Shown here: positions 51,003-60,200 of the stretch, piece by piece
Position numbering within the stretch: the stretch's first letter is position 1
How the letters are laid out: every line of letters starts with the position of its first letter
From: Thermomicrobiales bacterium
GTDB lineage: Bacteria > Chloroflexota > Chloroflexia > Thermomicrobiales > CADCWN01
Reading direction: 5' to 3'
Assembly: GCA_030446685.1 (NCBI GenBank)
Contig: JAUJMV010000007.1
Span: 104,486 to 165,662, forward strand
Length of the DNA stretch: 61,177 nucleotides
Made by a program: the position numbers and the translations under genes
The notes under the pieces: generated by a model
Database searches by the model: none
Told to the model about the DNA's origin: nothing
The model's input: the letters and a program-made list of their open reading frames with translations, nothing else

Positions 51003-52178
51003 ATGCGCGTCGCGATCGTGACGGAGACGTTCCTGCCGAAGGTGGACGGCATCGTGCGGATGCTGACCGAACTGCTGCGCTACCTGCGCGACGCCGGCCA
51101 CGAGGCGCTGGTGATCGCGCCCGGCAAGGGGCCAGACCGGCACGCGGGCTTCCCGGTCGAGCGCGTGCTGGGGCTGCGCTGGCGGCTCTACCCCGGCCTC
51201 ACCCTCGCCCGCCCGACCCCGCGCCTGCTGGCGATCCTGGCGCGCTGGCAGCCCGACATCGTCCACCTGGCGGGGCCGGTGCTGTTGGGGGCCCAGGGGG
51301 CGGTCGCCGGGCGGTTCCTCGGCCTGCCGCTGGCCGCGCACTTCCAGACCGACCTGGCGGCCTACGCCGCGCACCACCGCCTGGCCCCGCTCGGGCAGGT
51401 CGCCTGGCACTACCTGCGCGCCGTCCACGGCCTGGCCGACCGCACCTACTGCCCGACCCCGACGATCCGGCGCGACCTCGCCGCGCGCGGCTTCCGCGAC
51501 CTGGCGCTCTGCGCCCGCGGCGTCGACACGCAGGGGTTCCACCCGCGCCGGCGCGACCCCGCCCTCCGCGCGCGGATTCTCGGCCCCGGCGCCGATCCGG
51601 CGACGCCGATCCTGGCCTACGTCGGGCGGGTCTCGCCGGAGAAGAACCTGGAGGCGCTCGTGACCATCGCGCGGGCGCGCCCGGACCTGCCGCTGCTGAT
51701 CGTCGGCGACGGCCCCGCGCGCCCCGGCCTGGAGCGCGCGCTGGCCGGCCGGCGCGCCCACTTCACCGGCGAGTTGCGCGGCCCGGCCCTGGGGGCGGCC
51801 TACGCCTCCGCCGACCTCCTCGCCTGCCCCTCGCTCACCGAGACCTACTGCCAGGTGGCGCAGGAGGCGATGGCCTCGGGCCTGCCGGTGGCCGGCTTCC
51901 GCGCCGGCGGGGTGCAGGACGTGATCGCCCACGGCGAGACCGGCCTCCTCTGCCCGCCGGGCGACGACCGCGACTGGCTCGCCCAGATCGACGCGCTGAC
52001 CGGCGACCCGGCGCGGCGCGCGCGCTACGGGGCGCGGGCGCGGGCCGTCGCCGAGGGGCGCACCTGGGGCGCCGTCTTCGATCACCTGCTGGACGAGTAC
52101 GGCGAGATCGCCCACGCGCGCCGCGTCCGGCGGTGGAGCCGGGTCGTCGGGCTGCCCGGCTGCCGCGCGGTGCGGTAG
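51003..52178 (+). CDS. GT4-type glycosyltransferase, copy B (intact)
   Basis: The 391-residue product is a GT-B fold retaining transferase of family 4. The N-terminal domain has [20 protein letters not shown] (acceptor side, glycine loop) and [20 protein letters not shown]. The C-terminal domain has YVGRVSPEKNLEALVTIARA, LLIVGDGPARPGLERAL and the nucleotide-sugar motif SLTETYCQVAQEAMASGLPV, including the E-x7-E pair. This domain layout is close to glycolipid- and mannolipid-forming enzymes such as SQD2, MgtA and PimB types. It probably adds a hexose to a lipid acceptor on the inner face of the membrane. The upstream box array suggests two-component control. A PHP gene follows after 12 bp. Confidence 0.92.
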   Translation: MRVAIVTETFLPKVDGIVRMLTELLRYLRDAGHEALVIAPGKGPDRHAGFPVERVLGLRWRLYPGLTLARPTPRLLAILARWQPDIVHLAGPVLLGAQGAVAGRFLGLPLAAHFQTDLAAYAAHHRLAPLGQVAWHYLRAVHGLADRTYCPTPTIRRDLAARGFRDLALCARGVDTQGFHPRRRDPALRARILGPGADPATPILAYVGRVSPEKNLEALVTIARARPDLPLLIVGDGPARPGLERALAGRRAHFTGELRGPALGAAYASADLLACPSLTETYCQVAQEAMASGLPVAGFRAGGVQDVIAHGETGLLCPPGDDRDWLAQIDALTGDPARRARYGARARAVAEGRTWGAVFDHLLDEYGEIAHARRVRRWSRVVGLPGCRAVR

Positions 52179-52190
52179 GGAGGGAGCGTG

Positions 52191-53075
52191 ATGATGCGGC
52201 GCGGGTTCGACTCGCCCCTTGCCAAGTACGACAGCGAGGCGTGTCCCACCGCCTCGCCCTCCGACAGCCCGCCCCCCCGACGGCCCGACCCCTACTCCGG
52301 CAAAGCCGACTTGCACTTGCACACGACCTACTCGGACGGGGAGCCGTCGGTCGCCGCGCTGCTCGAACACGTCGCGGCGCGCACCGACCTGACGGTGATC
52401 GCGATCACCGACCACGACACGATCGCCGGGGCGGAGGTCGCGCGGTGGCTCGCGCGGGAGCGCGCCTACCCGTTCGAGGTCATCGTCGGGGAAGAGGTCA
52501 CCACCCGCGAGGGGCACATCGTCGGGCTCTTCCTCGACACCGCCGTGCCGCCCGGTCTCAGCGCCGCCGCGACCGTCGCGGCGATCCACGCGCAGGGCGG
52601 GCTCGCCTTCGCCCCCCACCCCTTCTTCAACGACCGCCCGCGCCGCGACCGCCGGAAGATGGACAGCATCGGGCAGGTGCTGGCGGGACTGCCGGTCGAC
52701 GCGGTGGAGGTGGACAACAGCACCCCCTTCCTGGAACTGGCGAATCTCCGCGCCCGGCGCTTCGCCGCGCGCCACGGGTGGCCCGCGATTGGCGCGTCCG
52801 ACGGACACATCGCCCGCGCCGCCGGCAAGAGCTTCACCCGCTTCCCCGGCTGCGGCGCGGCGGACCTGCGCCGCGCGATCCTCGCCGGCACGGTCGCGCC
52901 CGGCGCCGCGCGCTACTCGCCGGCCGACCTCCTCGCCTACCTGCGCTTCTGGCTGACTTACGGCAAGCGCGTGCCGCTCGCGCTGCCGCGGGCGGGCGGC
53001 GCGGAACTGGCGCTCGGCGCCCTCCGCCCCTCGCCGCCGGTCGAGGCCGAAGCCCTCATCGAACTCCCCCGCTGA
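52191..53075 (+). CDS. PHP-domain phosphoesterase, copy B (intact)
   Basis: The 294-residue product carries a PHP domain with its metal ligands visible: DLHLHTTYSDGE (H, H, D), AITDHDT (D, H), VGEEVTTREGH (E, H), FAPHPFF (H) and GASDGHIA (D, H). Similar proteins include RNase AM/TrpH-like 3',5'-nucleotide phosphatases. Here the pairing with a glycosyltransferase suggests action on a phospho-sugar, lipid phosphate or nucleotide released by the transferase; this is inference. Start choice is ATG 52191 behind AGGGAGGGA; GTG 52188 is adjacent. The C-terminal about 60 residues (ARYSPADLLAYLRFWLTYGK) are helical and outside the core. Confidence 0.9.
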   Translation: MMRRGFDSPLAKYDSEACPTASPSDSPPPRRPDPYSGKADLHLHTTYSDGEPSVAALLEHVAARTDLTVIAITDHDTIAGAEVARWLARERAYPFEVIVGEEVTTREGHIVGLFLDTAVPPGLSAAATVAAIHAQGGLAFAPHPFFNDRPRRDRRKMDSIGQVLAGLPVDAVEVDNSTPFLELANLRARRFAARHGWPAIGASDGHIARAAGKSFTRFPGCGAADLRRAILAGTVAPGAARYSPADLLAYLRFWLTYGKRVPLALPRAGGAELALGALRPSPPVEAEALIELPR

Positions 53076-53228
53076 CCGGGAGGGCCACCCCCCGCCCAGG
53101 CCCCCCAAGCCTGGACGGGGTACGGTGTTCTCGCACTGCCCTCCCTCGGCGGTGCGCTGCCCGCGGGAGCCGCCTACAACATCCTGGACCCTCGGAGCAA
53201 CCCCAGCGCGCGGCACTCTCCACACCAG

Positions 53229-53285
53229 TTGACAAGTGGAGCAGCACGTGTAAGTTGTCTACGTAACTAGGTATACGTCGTTACG
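53229..53285 (+). promoter_or_regulatory. Promoter and CGTAAC-N12-GTTACG operator of the Clp_N gene, copy B
   Basis: TTGACA (53229-53234) is followed after 16 bp by a poor -10 (TAAGTT). The dyad CGTAAC (53262-53267) / GTTACG (53280-53285) around GGTATACGT lies just downstream of the predicted start and 17 bp before the ATG at 53303. Both arms and the centre are conserved in copy A. Confidence 0.6.
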
Positions 53286-53302
53286 CATGTGTGGGGTATG
53301 AG

Positions 53303-53820
53303 ATGGACGAGCAGGTGGTGCCATCCGGGGAGCCGCAAGAGCGACCGGACGCGGAGCGCCGGTTCAAGCGGTACACCGCGCAGGCCCGGCAGGTGGTGGA
53401 CTTCGCCGCGCGCGAGGCGCGGCGGCGCAATCACGACTATCTCGGCGGCGAACATCTCCTGCTCGCGATCGCGCGTGACGGGCGCTGCAACGCGGCGCAG
53501 GTGCTCGCCAACCTGGGCGTCGATCCGGGGGAGGTCAGCGCCACGGTCGAGTTCCTGGTCCACCGCGGCGACGGGTCCGGCACGGAGGAGCCGGCCTACA
53601 CCAGCCGGGTGGCGCTGGCGCTCGACCTGGCCGAGGAGGAGGCCCGGCAGCGCGGTCACGCGGCGATCGGGACCGACGACCTGCTGCTGGGGCTGGTCCG
53701 CGAGGGGACGAACGTGGCGGCGAAGGTGCTCGAGCGGTTCGGGGTCACCTTGCCGGCGATCCGCGAGCAGGTGGGCCGCCTCGGCGCCGCGGATCGCGAG
53801 CACGACCCCGAGGGGGCGGA
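53303..53820 (+). CDS. Clp_N (ClpA/ClpC N-terminal-like) double-repeat protein, copy B
   Basis: The frame starts at MDEQVVPSG. It contains two Clp_N repeats and no ATPase domain: repeat 1 FKRYTAQARQVVDFAAREAR, RRNHDYLGGEHLLLAIARDG; repeat 2 YTSRVALALDLAEEEARQRG, HAAIGTDDLLLGLVREGTNV, AAKVLERFGVTLPAIREQV. Such repeats bind adaptors or substrates of Clp proteases; stand-alone forms are common in Chloroflexi and Actinobacteria. After about residue 165 the frame becomes Arg/Pro-rich nonsense out to 54136, while the sensible RHH-like sequence continues in the +1 phase from about 53796. The natural end is therefore unclear and is given as the overlap. Confidence 0.8.
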
Positions 53821-54038
53821 TCAAGGGCAACGTGCTGACCTGCCGGATCGACGACCGCGACCTGGCGGTCATCGACGCCCTGGTCGAGGCGGGCATCCGC
53901 CCGACGCGCAGCGCCGCCGCCGCCTGGCTGATCCACGCCGGGATCGGGGCGAACCAGCCGCTCGTCGACAAGGTATACGCCGCCCTCACCGAGATCCGCC
54001 GCCTGCGCGACGAGGTCCAGCGCGCCGACTACGCATAG
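53796..54038 (+). CDS. RHH-like domain, copy B, no own start codon at the copy A position
   Basis: This frame carries TTPRGRIKGNVLTCRIDDRD and LAVIDALVEAGIRPTRSAAA, nearly identical to the 80-residue protein of copy A, and ends at TAG 54038. The codon aligned with the GTG start of copy A is GCG (53796-53798), so independent initiation there is not possible. The frame relation to the Clp_N frame is the same (+1) in both copies. Either a Clp_N-RHH fusion is made by +1 frameshifting at CCC-GAG, or an ancestral indel separates the two. Ribbon-helix-helix identity is suggested by pattern only. Confidence 0.55.
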   Translation, partial: ASTTPRGRIKGNVLTCRIDDRDLAVIDALVEAGIRPTRSAAAAWLIHAGIGANQPLVDKVYAALTEIRRLRDEVQRADYA

Positions 54039-54307
54039 CGCCGCCTCTACCGGCGCCGCGTAGGCGGAGATCAGCGTGTTGGTCGAGGCGGTCGCGACGG
54101 AGGCCGGATAGGCGGCAATCTACGGCGTTCTCGTAGCGCAGGCAGGGGCAGGCGCGGGAGCCTGCCACTACAACCCCGACAGCTCGAGTGGTATCGGCCC
54201 CGGTATCTGCCCTTCGCTTCGGGCGCGGCGCCTTCAGGACACGAAAGCCGTGGGCATCGCCACCGTGCATCTCCGCGTCCCTGCGGGTAGATCACCGGAG
54301 CGCCGCC

Positions 54308-56047
54308 ATGCCGATGCCGTTCAAGCGTTACTGGGCGCTGGGGATGGGATATCTCCGGCCCGAGTGGCCGAAGTTGGTCCTGCTCGCGGCGCTCCTCTTC
54401 GGCGGCGCCGGCTTCCATCTTGTTCGTCGCCGCCGCTGGTCCTGCGGCGCTTCCTCGACGCGCGCGGGCGGGCCAGGCACTCGGGGCGCTGACGGGGATC
54501 GCCGGGGCTCTTCCTCGGCGTCGCGCTCCTCGCGCAACTGGTCGCGGTACTGGAAACCTACGTGGCCGAGGACGTCGGCTGGACCGCCACCAACCGGCTG
54601 CGCGAAGACCTGGCGCGGCACTGCCTGGACCTCGATCTCGCCTTCCACAACGCCCACACGCCCGGCGAGCTGATCCAGCGCCTCGACCACGACGTCAGGG
54701 CGCTGGCGAACTTCTTCTCCGCTTCGCGCTGCGGGTGCTGGCGAGCCTCCTCCTCGGGGTCCTCGGCGTGCTGGTCGGGATCGATTGGCGGCTCGGCCTG
54801 GCGTTCGCCGGCTTCGTCGCCGGGGCTGGCGGCGCTGACGCGGGTCCGCGCCTGGCCGTCCCCTACGCGCGGGCCGGCCTGGCGACGGCGAGGCGCCCAG
54901 TTCGGCTTCCTCGAAGAACGCCTCGCGGGGACCGAGGACATGCGCGCCCGCGGCGCCACCGCGTACGTCCTGCGCGGCCTCTACCCGCACGATGCGGGCA
55001 GTTCGCGGGCCAGGCGCACGGCCGGCGCGACGTTCGCCGCGCTGCTCGGCACGACGAGCCTGGTCGCCGCGACCGGCACGGCGCTGGCCTATGCCATGGG
55101 CGGTTCTCTGTTCCAGGCCGGCGCGATCACCATCGGCACGGTCTACGCGATCGTCGCCTACACCACGCCCTGATCGCCCGGCCGCTGGGCCAATGAGTCA
55201 GCAGGTGCAGGACCTCCAGCAGGCGATGGCGGCATCGCGCGCGTGCGGGAACTGCTGGAGACGACCGGGGCCGTCCGGATGGCCCCGGCGCGGAACTCCC
55301 CGCCGGCGTGCCGGCCGTCGCGTTTTCCGGCGTCTCGTTCGCCTATCACGGCGGGGCGCCGGTGCTGCGCGACCTCACCCTGACGCTGCCGCGGGGGCCG
55401 TGCTGGGCGTGCTGGGCCGCACCGGCAGCGGCAAGACGACGCTGACGCGGCTGCTCCGCGGCTCTACGACCCGACCGGGGGCGTCGTCCGGCTCGGCGGG
55501 GTCGATCTTCGCGTGGTGCGCCAGGTGGACATGCGCGGCGGGTCGGGCTGGTGACCCAGGACGTGCAGTTGTTCCACGCCTCGGTGCGCGACAACGTCAC
55601 CTTCTTCGACCCGGCGATCCCCGACGCGCAGGTCCTGGACGCCTTCCGACGCGCTTGGCCTCGGCGCCTGGTGCCGCGCGCTGCCCGCGGGGCTCGCTAC
55701 GGTGCTGCCGCCCGGTGGGGACGGCCTCTCGGCCGGCGAGGCGCAGTTGCTGGCCTTCGCGCGCGTCTTCCTCGGGGACCCGGGCCTGATCATCCTCGAC
55801 GAGGCGTCCTCGCGCCTCGACCCGACCACCGCGCGGCGGATCGAGCGGGCGCTCGACGCGCTGCTGCGGGGGCGCACCGCGATCATCGTGGCGCATCGCC
55901 TGGCGACGGTGGGGCGCGTGGACGAGATTCTCATCCTGGAAGGGCCGGATCCGCCGAATACGGCCGCGCGCGCGGACCTGGCGCGCGACCCGGCGTCGCG
56001 CTTCGCACGCCTGCTCCGCGCCGGCCTGGAGGTCGGTGCTCGCATGA
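54308..56047 (+). pseudogene. First ABC exporter gene, decayed copy B
   Basis: The gene matches the intact 47018-48772 throughout but is cut into at least six frames. Readable parts are MPMPFKRYWALGMGYLRPEW; VGWTATNRLREDLARHCLDL; HTPGELIQRLDHDVRALANF; GFLEERLAGTEDMRARGATA; ITIGTVYAIVAYTTP; GRTGSGKTTLTRLLRG; TQDVQLFHASVRDNVTFFDP; GLSAGEAQLLAFARVFLGDP; LIILDEASSRLDPTTARRIE. The LSAGEAQ signature and catalytic Glu are the same as in copy A. Indels occur in and outside homopolymers. The stop overlaps the next start (ATGA). Confidence 0.88.
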
Positions 56048-57833
56048 ACCTGTGGCGTTGCTCCGCCGCCTGCTGCGCTATCAGCCGGGCCTCTACCTGC
56101 TGAGCGCCGGCTCGCCTTCGTCCTCGGCGCGCCTGGCGCTGGCCCCCGCCTTCATCGCGCGCGAGGTCTTCGACACGCTCGCCGGCCGCGCGGACCCGCG
56201 CATCGGCCTCGCCGGGCTCGCGGCACTGCTCGTCCTGGCCGAATTGGCGCGCGTCGGGACGCCGAGATCGGGGCCACCGCGATCCAGCATCACCGCCAGC
56301 CTGACGGCGAAGGCCCTGCTGCGCAAGAACCTCCTCCAAGCCCTCCTGGCGCGGCCCGACGCCCGCGGCCTCACCGGACTCCTCCGGCGAGACGATCAGC
56401 CGCTTTCGCGACGACGTAGATTCGCCGAGGGGTTGGTCAGCACGGCACACAACCTCCGGCTGGGGCAAGTCAGCTCCCCGCCCTGGCGGCGGTCGTCGTG
56501 ATGCTGCGTTCCCCGCGCTCACGCTGGTGGTCGTCCTGCCGCTGGGGCTGATCGTCGCGGTGGCGCAGGCCGCCGGCGCGCGCCTCGCCACCTATCGCCA
56601 GGCGACGCGCGAGGCGACCGGCCGCGTCGCGGGGGCGCTCGGCGACATGTTCGGCGCGGTGCAGGCGATCAAGGTCGCCAACGCGGAAGGACAGGTCATC
56701 GCGCGGTTCCACGCGCTCAACGACGCGCGCCGCCGAGCCGGGCTGCGCGACCGCGTGTTCACCGAACTCCTCGGATCGGTCGCCCTGAACGCTGGGCGCG
56801 CTCGGCGCGGGCGCCACCCTGCTCCTCGCCGCGCGGGCAATCCGCGCCGGCACCTTCACCATCGGCGACTTCGCCCTCTTCACCGCCCTACTCGCCACCG
56901 TCACCGCCGCCATGACCGCCCTCGCCGGAACCCTGACCGGCTACCGGGCCGCCGCGGTCGCCCTGGCGCGGCTCGTCGCGACGGCGCCGGACGCGCCGGC
57001 TGCGATGCTCGCGCGGCACGGGCCGGTCTACCTGCGCGGAGACTACCCGGCCATCCCGGCCGTGACGAAGACCGCGCGCGACCGGCTCGACCGGCTCGCC
57101 GTCGCCGATCTGACCTTCCGCCATCCCGGAGGCGGGCGCGGGATCGACGGGGTCAGCCTGCACCTGGCGCGCGGCGCATTCGTGGTGATCACCGGCCGCA
57201 TCGGCGCGGGGAAGACAACGCTCCTGCGCGCGTTGCTCGGGATGATGCCTCGCGATCGCGGCGTGGTCACCTGGAACGGACAGACCGTGACCGATGCGGC
57301 AACATTCTTCGTGCCGCCGCGTTGCGCCTTCACGCCGCAGGCGCCGCGCCTCTTCAGCGAGACGGTGCGGGACAACATCCTGCTGGGACTGCCGGACGTG
57401 GCGGACGCGTGCCGGCCGCGCTATCCGGTCGGCCGTCCTGGAGCGCGACATCGCAGCGTTGGGGTGGGCTCGACACCGTCATCGGCCCGCGCGGGGTCAA
57501 GCTCTCCGGTGGGCAGGTGCAGCGGACAGCCGCCGCGCGCATGTTCGTGCGGACGCCGACCTGCTGGTGTTCGACGACCTCTCCAGCGCGCTCGATGTCG
57601 AGACCGAGCGGACGCTGTGGGAGCGGCTGCGGCCGGCGGGCGACGGCCCGCGCGACGTCACCGTGCTGGCGGTCTCCCATCGCCGCGCCGCGCTCCGCCG
57701 CGCCGACCGGATCGTCGTCCTCAAGGACGGGCGGGTGGAGGCGGCCGGCACGCTCGACGAGTTGCTGGCCGGCTGCGCCGAGATGCGCCGGCTCTGGGCG
57801 GGCGACATCGGGGCGGATCGGGCGCCGGTGTAG
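56044..57833 (+). pseudogene. Second ABC exporter gene, frameshifted (only near-complete copy)
   Basis: This would be the partner of the first exporter protein. The frames joined give LLRRLLRYQPG; LALAPAFIAREVFDTLAGRA; RIGLAGLAALLVLAELARVG; ATYRQATREATGRVAGALGD; MFGAVQAIKVANAEGQVIAR; ATLTAAMTALAGTLTGYRAA-type; LADLTFRHPGGGRGIDGVSL-type; [77 protein letters not shown]. The ATPase has a canonical LSGGQ but Asp in place of the catalytic Glu (FDDLSS), the reverse of its partner, which is the hallmark of asymmetric heterodimeric exporters. At least five indels are present; the start codon is intact. Confidence 0.85.
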
Positions 57834-57870
57834 CGGTGCGGGGGCGCGTACTGGACAGAGACGGCGCCCG

Positions 57871-58885
57871 CTCAGTTGTCGCTTGCCCCACCCCCGCCGT
57901 CCCGGCGGGCGCGCCCGCCGCGCCCGGCAGGCGGAGCGGCGGCAGGCGGCGGGCGATTTCGTCCCGCTGCGCTGCGAGGTGCGGCGGCAGGCGCAGGGCG
58001 CTCCCCAGGCGCTCGACCGGCTCGTCGACCGCGAAGCCGGGCGGGTCGGTGGCGATCTCGAAGAGCGCGCCGCCCGGCTCGTGGAAGTAGATCGAGCGGA
58101 AGTAGTGCCGGTCACGGACGGGCGTCACGTCGCCGCCGCGCGCGACGAGCAGATCGCGCCAGGCCCGCTGCCGCTCGTCGTCGGGCGCGCGCCAGGCGAC
58201 GTGGTGGATCGCGCCGCCGGCCACCACGCCGGGCCAGAACCCCGGCGTCGGGCGGACGTCGAGGAGCGCCCCGGCGCCGCCCCCGCCGATCGCGTAGCGG
58301 CGGACGCCGCCCTCCTCCGCCGCGGGGCGAAGCCGAGCGTGCCGGTCAGGAAGGCCGCCGTCTCGCCGATCGCCTCCGCCCAGAGCGTGACGCTGTGGAG
58401 GCCGCGGACGGCCTGTTCGGCCGGCACCGGGCCACCGGCCCAGCCGTCGCCGGCGCTCTCCTCGCCGACAGCGACGAGTTCCAGCGCGAGGCCGTCCGGG
58501 TCGCGGAAGGCGAGCACCTGCTCGCCGAAGCGCCGCGCCGGCCCGGTGAAGCGGACACCGCGCCCGATCAGCCGCTCGATCCAGGGTCCCAGCGCGGTCG
58601 CCGGGATCGCCAGCGCGACCGCCGCCGCCTGCCCGGCCCCTGGCGACCCGGCTTGACGCGCGGCCAGGGGAAGAAGGTCAATATCGTCCCCGGCGTGCCG
58701 GCGCCGGCGCCGTAGTAGAGGTGGTAGACGCGCGGGTCGTCGAAGTTGACCGTGACCTTGACCAGCCGCAGCCCCAGCACCCCGGTGTAGAAGTCGAGGT
58801 TGCGCTGGGGGTCGCCGGCGATCGCCGTGACGTGGTGCAGCCCCGGCAGGGACAGCACGCCGTCGCCGGCGTAATCGGTCTCCAT
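57871..58885 (-). pseudogene. Ring-cleaving dioxygenase-like VOC protein (MhqO type), frameshifted
   Basis: On the minus strand the product begins METDYAGDGVLSLPGLHHVT and AIAGDPQRNLDFYTGVLGLR, an N-terminal vicinal-oxygen-chelate module with the His of LHHVT as metal ligand. A second VOC module has LHSVTLWAEAIGETAAFLTG, then IHHVAWRAPDDERQRAWRDL and SIYFHEPGGALFEIATDPPG with His and Glu ligands. Shifts near 58640 (between modules) and near 58325 separate them. The length (about 310 residues) and double-module design match the MhqO/LinE-like group of quinone- or hydroquinone-cleaving dioxygenases. The C-terminus overlaps low-complexity sequence, so the end is approximate. The gene converges with the ABC pseudogene. 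Confidence 0.8.
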
Positions 58886-58928
58886 GGCCGCGTCTCTCCG
58901 CGCGTCGCCGCCGCACTCGCATTTGCCC

Positions 58929-59867
58929 TCAGCCGTCGCCCCTCCGCCCCCCGCCCGCGCCGCTCCCGCACCGCCGGGGCGACCTCGCGGCGAAGGCGTC
59001 CACCTGGGCCAGATCGTCGCCGGCGACCGGCCAGAAGATGAAGGTGTCCTGCCGCCCGTCGCGGGAGAACCGGACCAACTCCTCGACCCAGTACGCCACC
59101 GGGCCGGCGATCAGGCCGGGCTGCCGGGCGCGGAGCCGCGCGCCAACCCGACCGCCGTCGAGCTCGATCACGCCCATCAGGTTGTAGCCGCGCCGGATCG
59201 CCGACGGGTCACGCCCGGCCTGCGCCGCGCCCTCGTCGACCAGCCGGTTGTACTCCGGGAGCTGGTCCGGCCGGACGTAGGTGGTGGAAAGGAGCAGGCC
59301 GTCGGCCAGCCGCCCGGTCAGCCGCAGCATCCGCGGCCCGCCCGCCCCGGTCCAGATGCGGATCGCCCTCGCGGGCGCGGGGCCGGGCCGGGCGTCCCGC
59401 AGGCGGTGGAACCGGCCCTCGTAGGAAAAGCTGCCGCCGGCGTTGGCCCACATCCCGCGCAGGATCTCCAGCGCCTCCGCGAATGCGTCGTGGCGGTCGG
59501 CGGGCGAACCGGTCGGGCCGCCGAAGGAGGCGATCCCCTCCAGGAACGCCCCGGCCCCGACGCCGAGTTCGAGCCGCCCGCCGGTCAGCGCGTCGAGCGT
59601 CGCCGCCGCCTTCGCCAGCATCGCCGGCGGGCGCAGGGGGGTATTGAGGACGTTCGTCCCGATGCGGACCCGGCGGGTCGCCATGCCGAGGGCGGTCAGC
59701 AGAGTCCAGGTCTCGAAGAGGCCGGGGTTGTAGGGGTGGTCCATCAGCGTGATCAGGTCGAGCCCTGCCTCGTCGGCGCGGCGGGCGCGCGCGAAGGCCC
59801 CCTGCGGGTCGCGGGTGGTCGGATCGATGCTGACGCCGAAGAGTGGGGCCGGTTGCGTCGCGTTCAT
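58929..59867 (-). CDS. LLM-class flavin-dependent oxidoreductase
   Basis: The 312-residue protein is a bacterial luciferase-like monooxygenase or F420/FMN-dependent reductase. Typical blocks are FGVSIDPTTRDPQGAFARAR, RADEAGLDLITLMDHPYNPG, RVRIGTNVLNTPLRPPAMLA, KAAATLDALTGGRLELGVGA, GAFLEGIASFGGP and IWTGAGGPRMLRLTGRLADG. Chloroflexi often use F420 in this family; the cofactor cannot be fixed from sequence. ATG 59867 is preferred, with GGAG 7-10 nt upstream; a GTG at 59882 is also in frame. The last about 15 residues are Gly/Arg-rich. It is 43 bp from the VOC gene on the same strand, so both could be one unit for redox handling of a quinone or aromatic compound. Confidence 0.9.
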   Translation of the reverse strand: MNATQPAPLFGVSIDPTTRDPQGAFARARRADEAGLDLITLMDHPYNPGLFETWTLLTALGMATRRVRIGTNVLNTPLRPPAMLAKAAATLDALTGGRLELGVGAGAFLEGIASFGGPTGSPADRHDAFAEALEILRGMWANAGGSFSYEGRFHRLRDARPGPAPARAIRIWTGAGGPRMLRLTGRLADGLLLSTTYVRPDQLPEYNRLVDEGAAQAGRDPSAIRRGYNLMGVIELDGGRVGARLRARQPGLIAGPVAYWVEELVRFSRDGRQDTFIFWPVAGDDLAQVDAFAARSPRRCGSGAGGGRRGDG

Positions 59868-59957
59868 GGTGCGCTCCGTCACTCGCCGGGTGGCGAATAG
59901 GATAGAGTGCCGCCGCCTTTGGTGAAGCGGCCGGTTTAGGGCTAAACTCGCCGCTCA

Positions 59958-60200
59958 CTAGAGATAACGCCGGTGTGCGATCGCCCCATTCCCCGGTCGA
60001 GCTTCCGCGGCAGGTGGAGCAGTTGCGCCCGCCTGGGTAATCCCCTCGGCGGCGGTGAGCTGGGCCAGCACGTCGAACTGGGCCACGCTCAGATCCCGGC
60101 CGCGCGGGAAGCCGGCGGAGGACCGCTCGACCTTCTGGTAGACACGCACGAGGCGCAGCCAGGCGAGCACCGCCGGTTGGCGTCGCGCGAGACTGTCATG
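59958..60200 (-). pseudogene. MarR-family regulator, N-terminal remnant
   Basis: The minus strand reads LAWLRLVRVYQKVERSSAGF and GRDLSVAQFDVLAQLTAAEG followed by IT, the first helices of a MarR regulator, and then breaks into PPAAEARPGNG with a stop at 59958. The recognition helix and dimerisation helix are missing. It lies upstream of the LLM oxidoreductase and VOC genes, matching the MhqR-type layout in which a MarR protein controls quinone-detoxifying dioxygenases. Confidence 0.65.
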
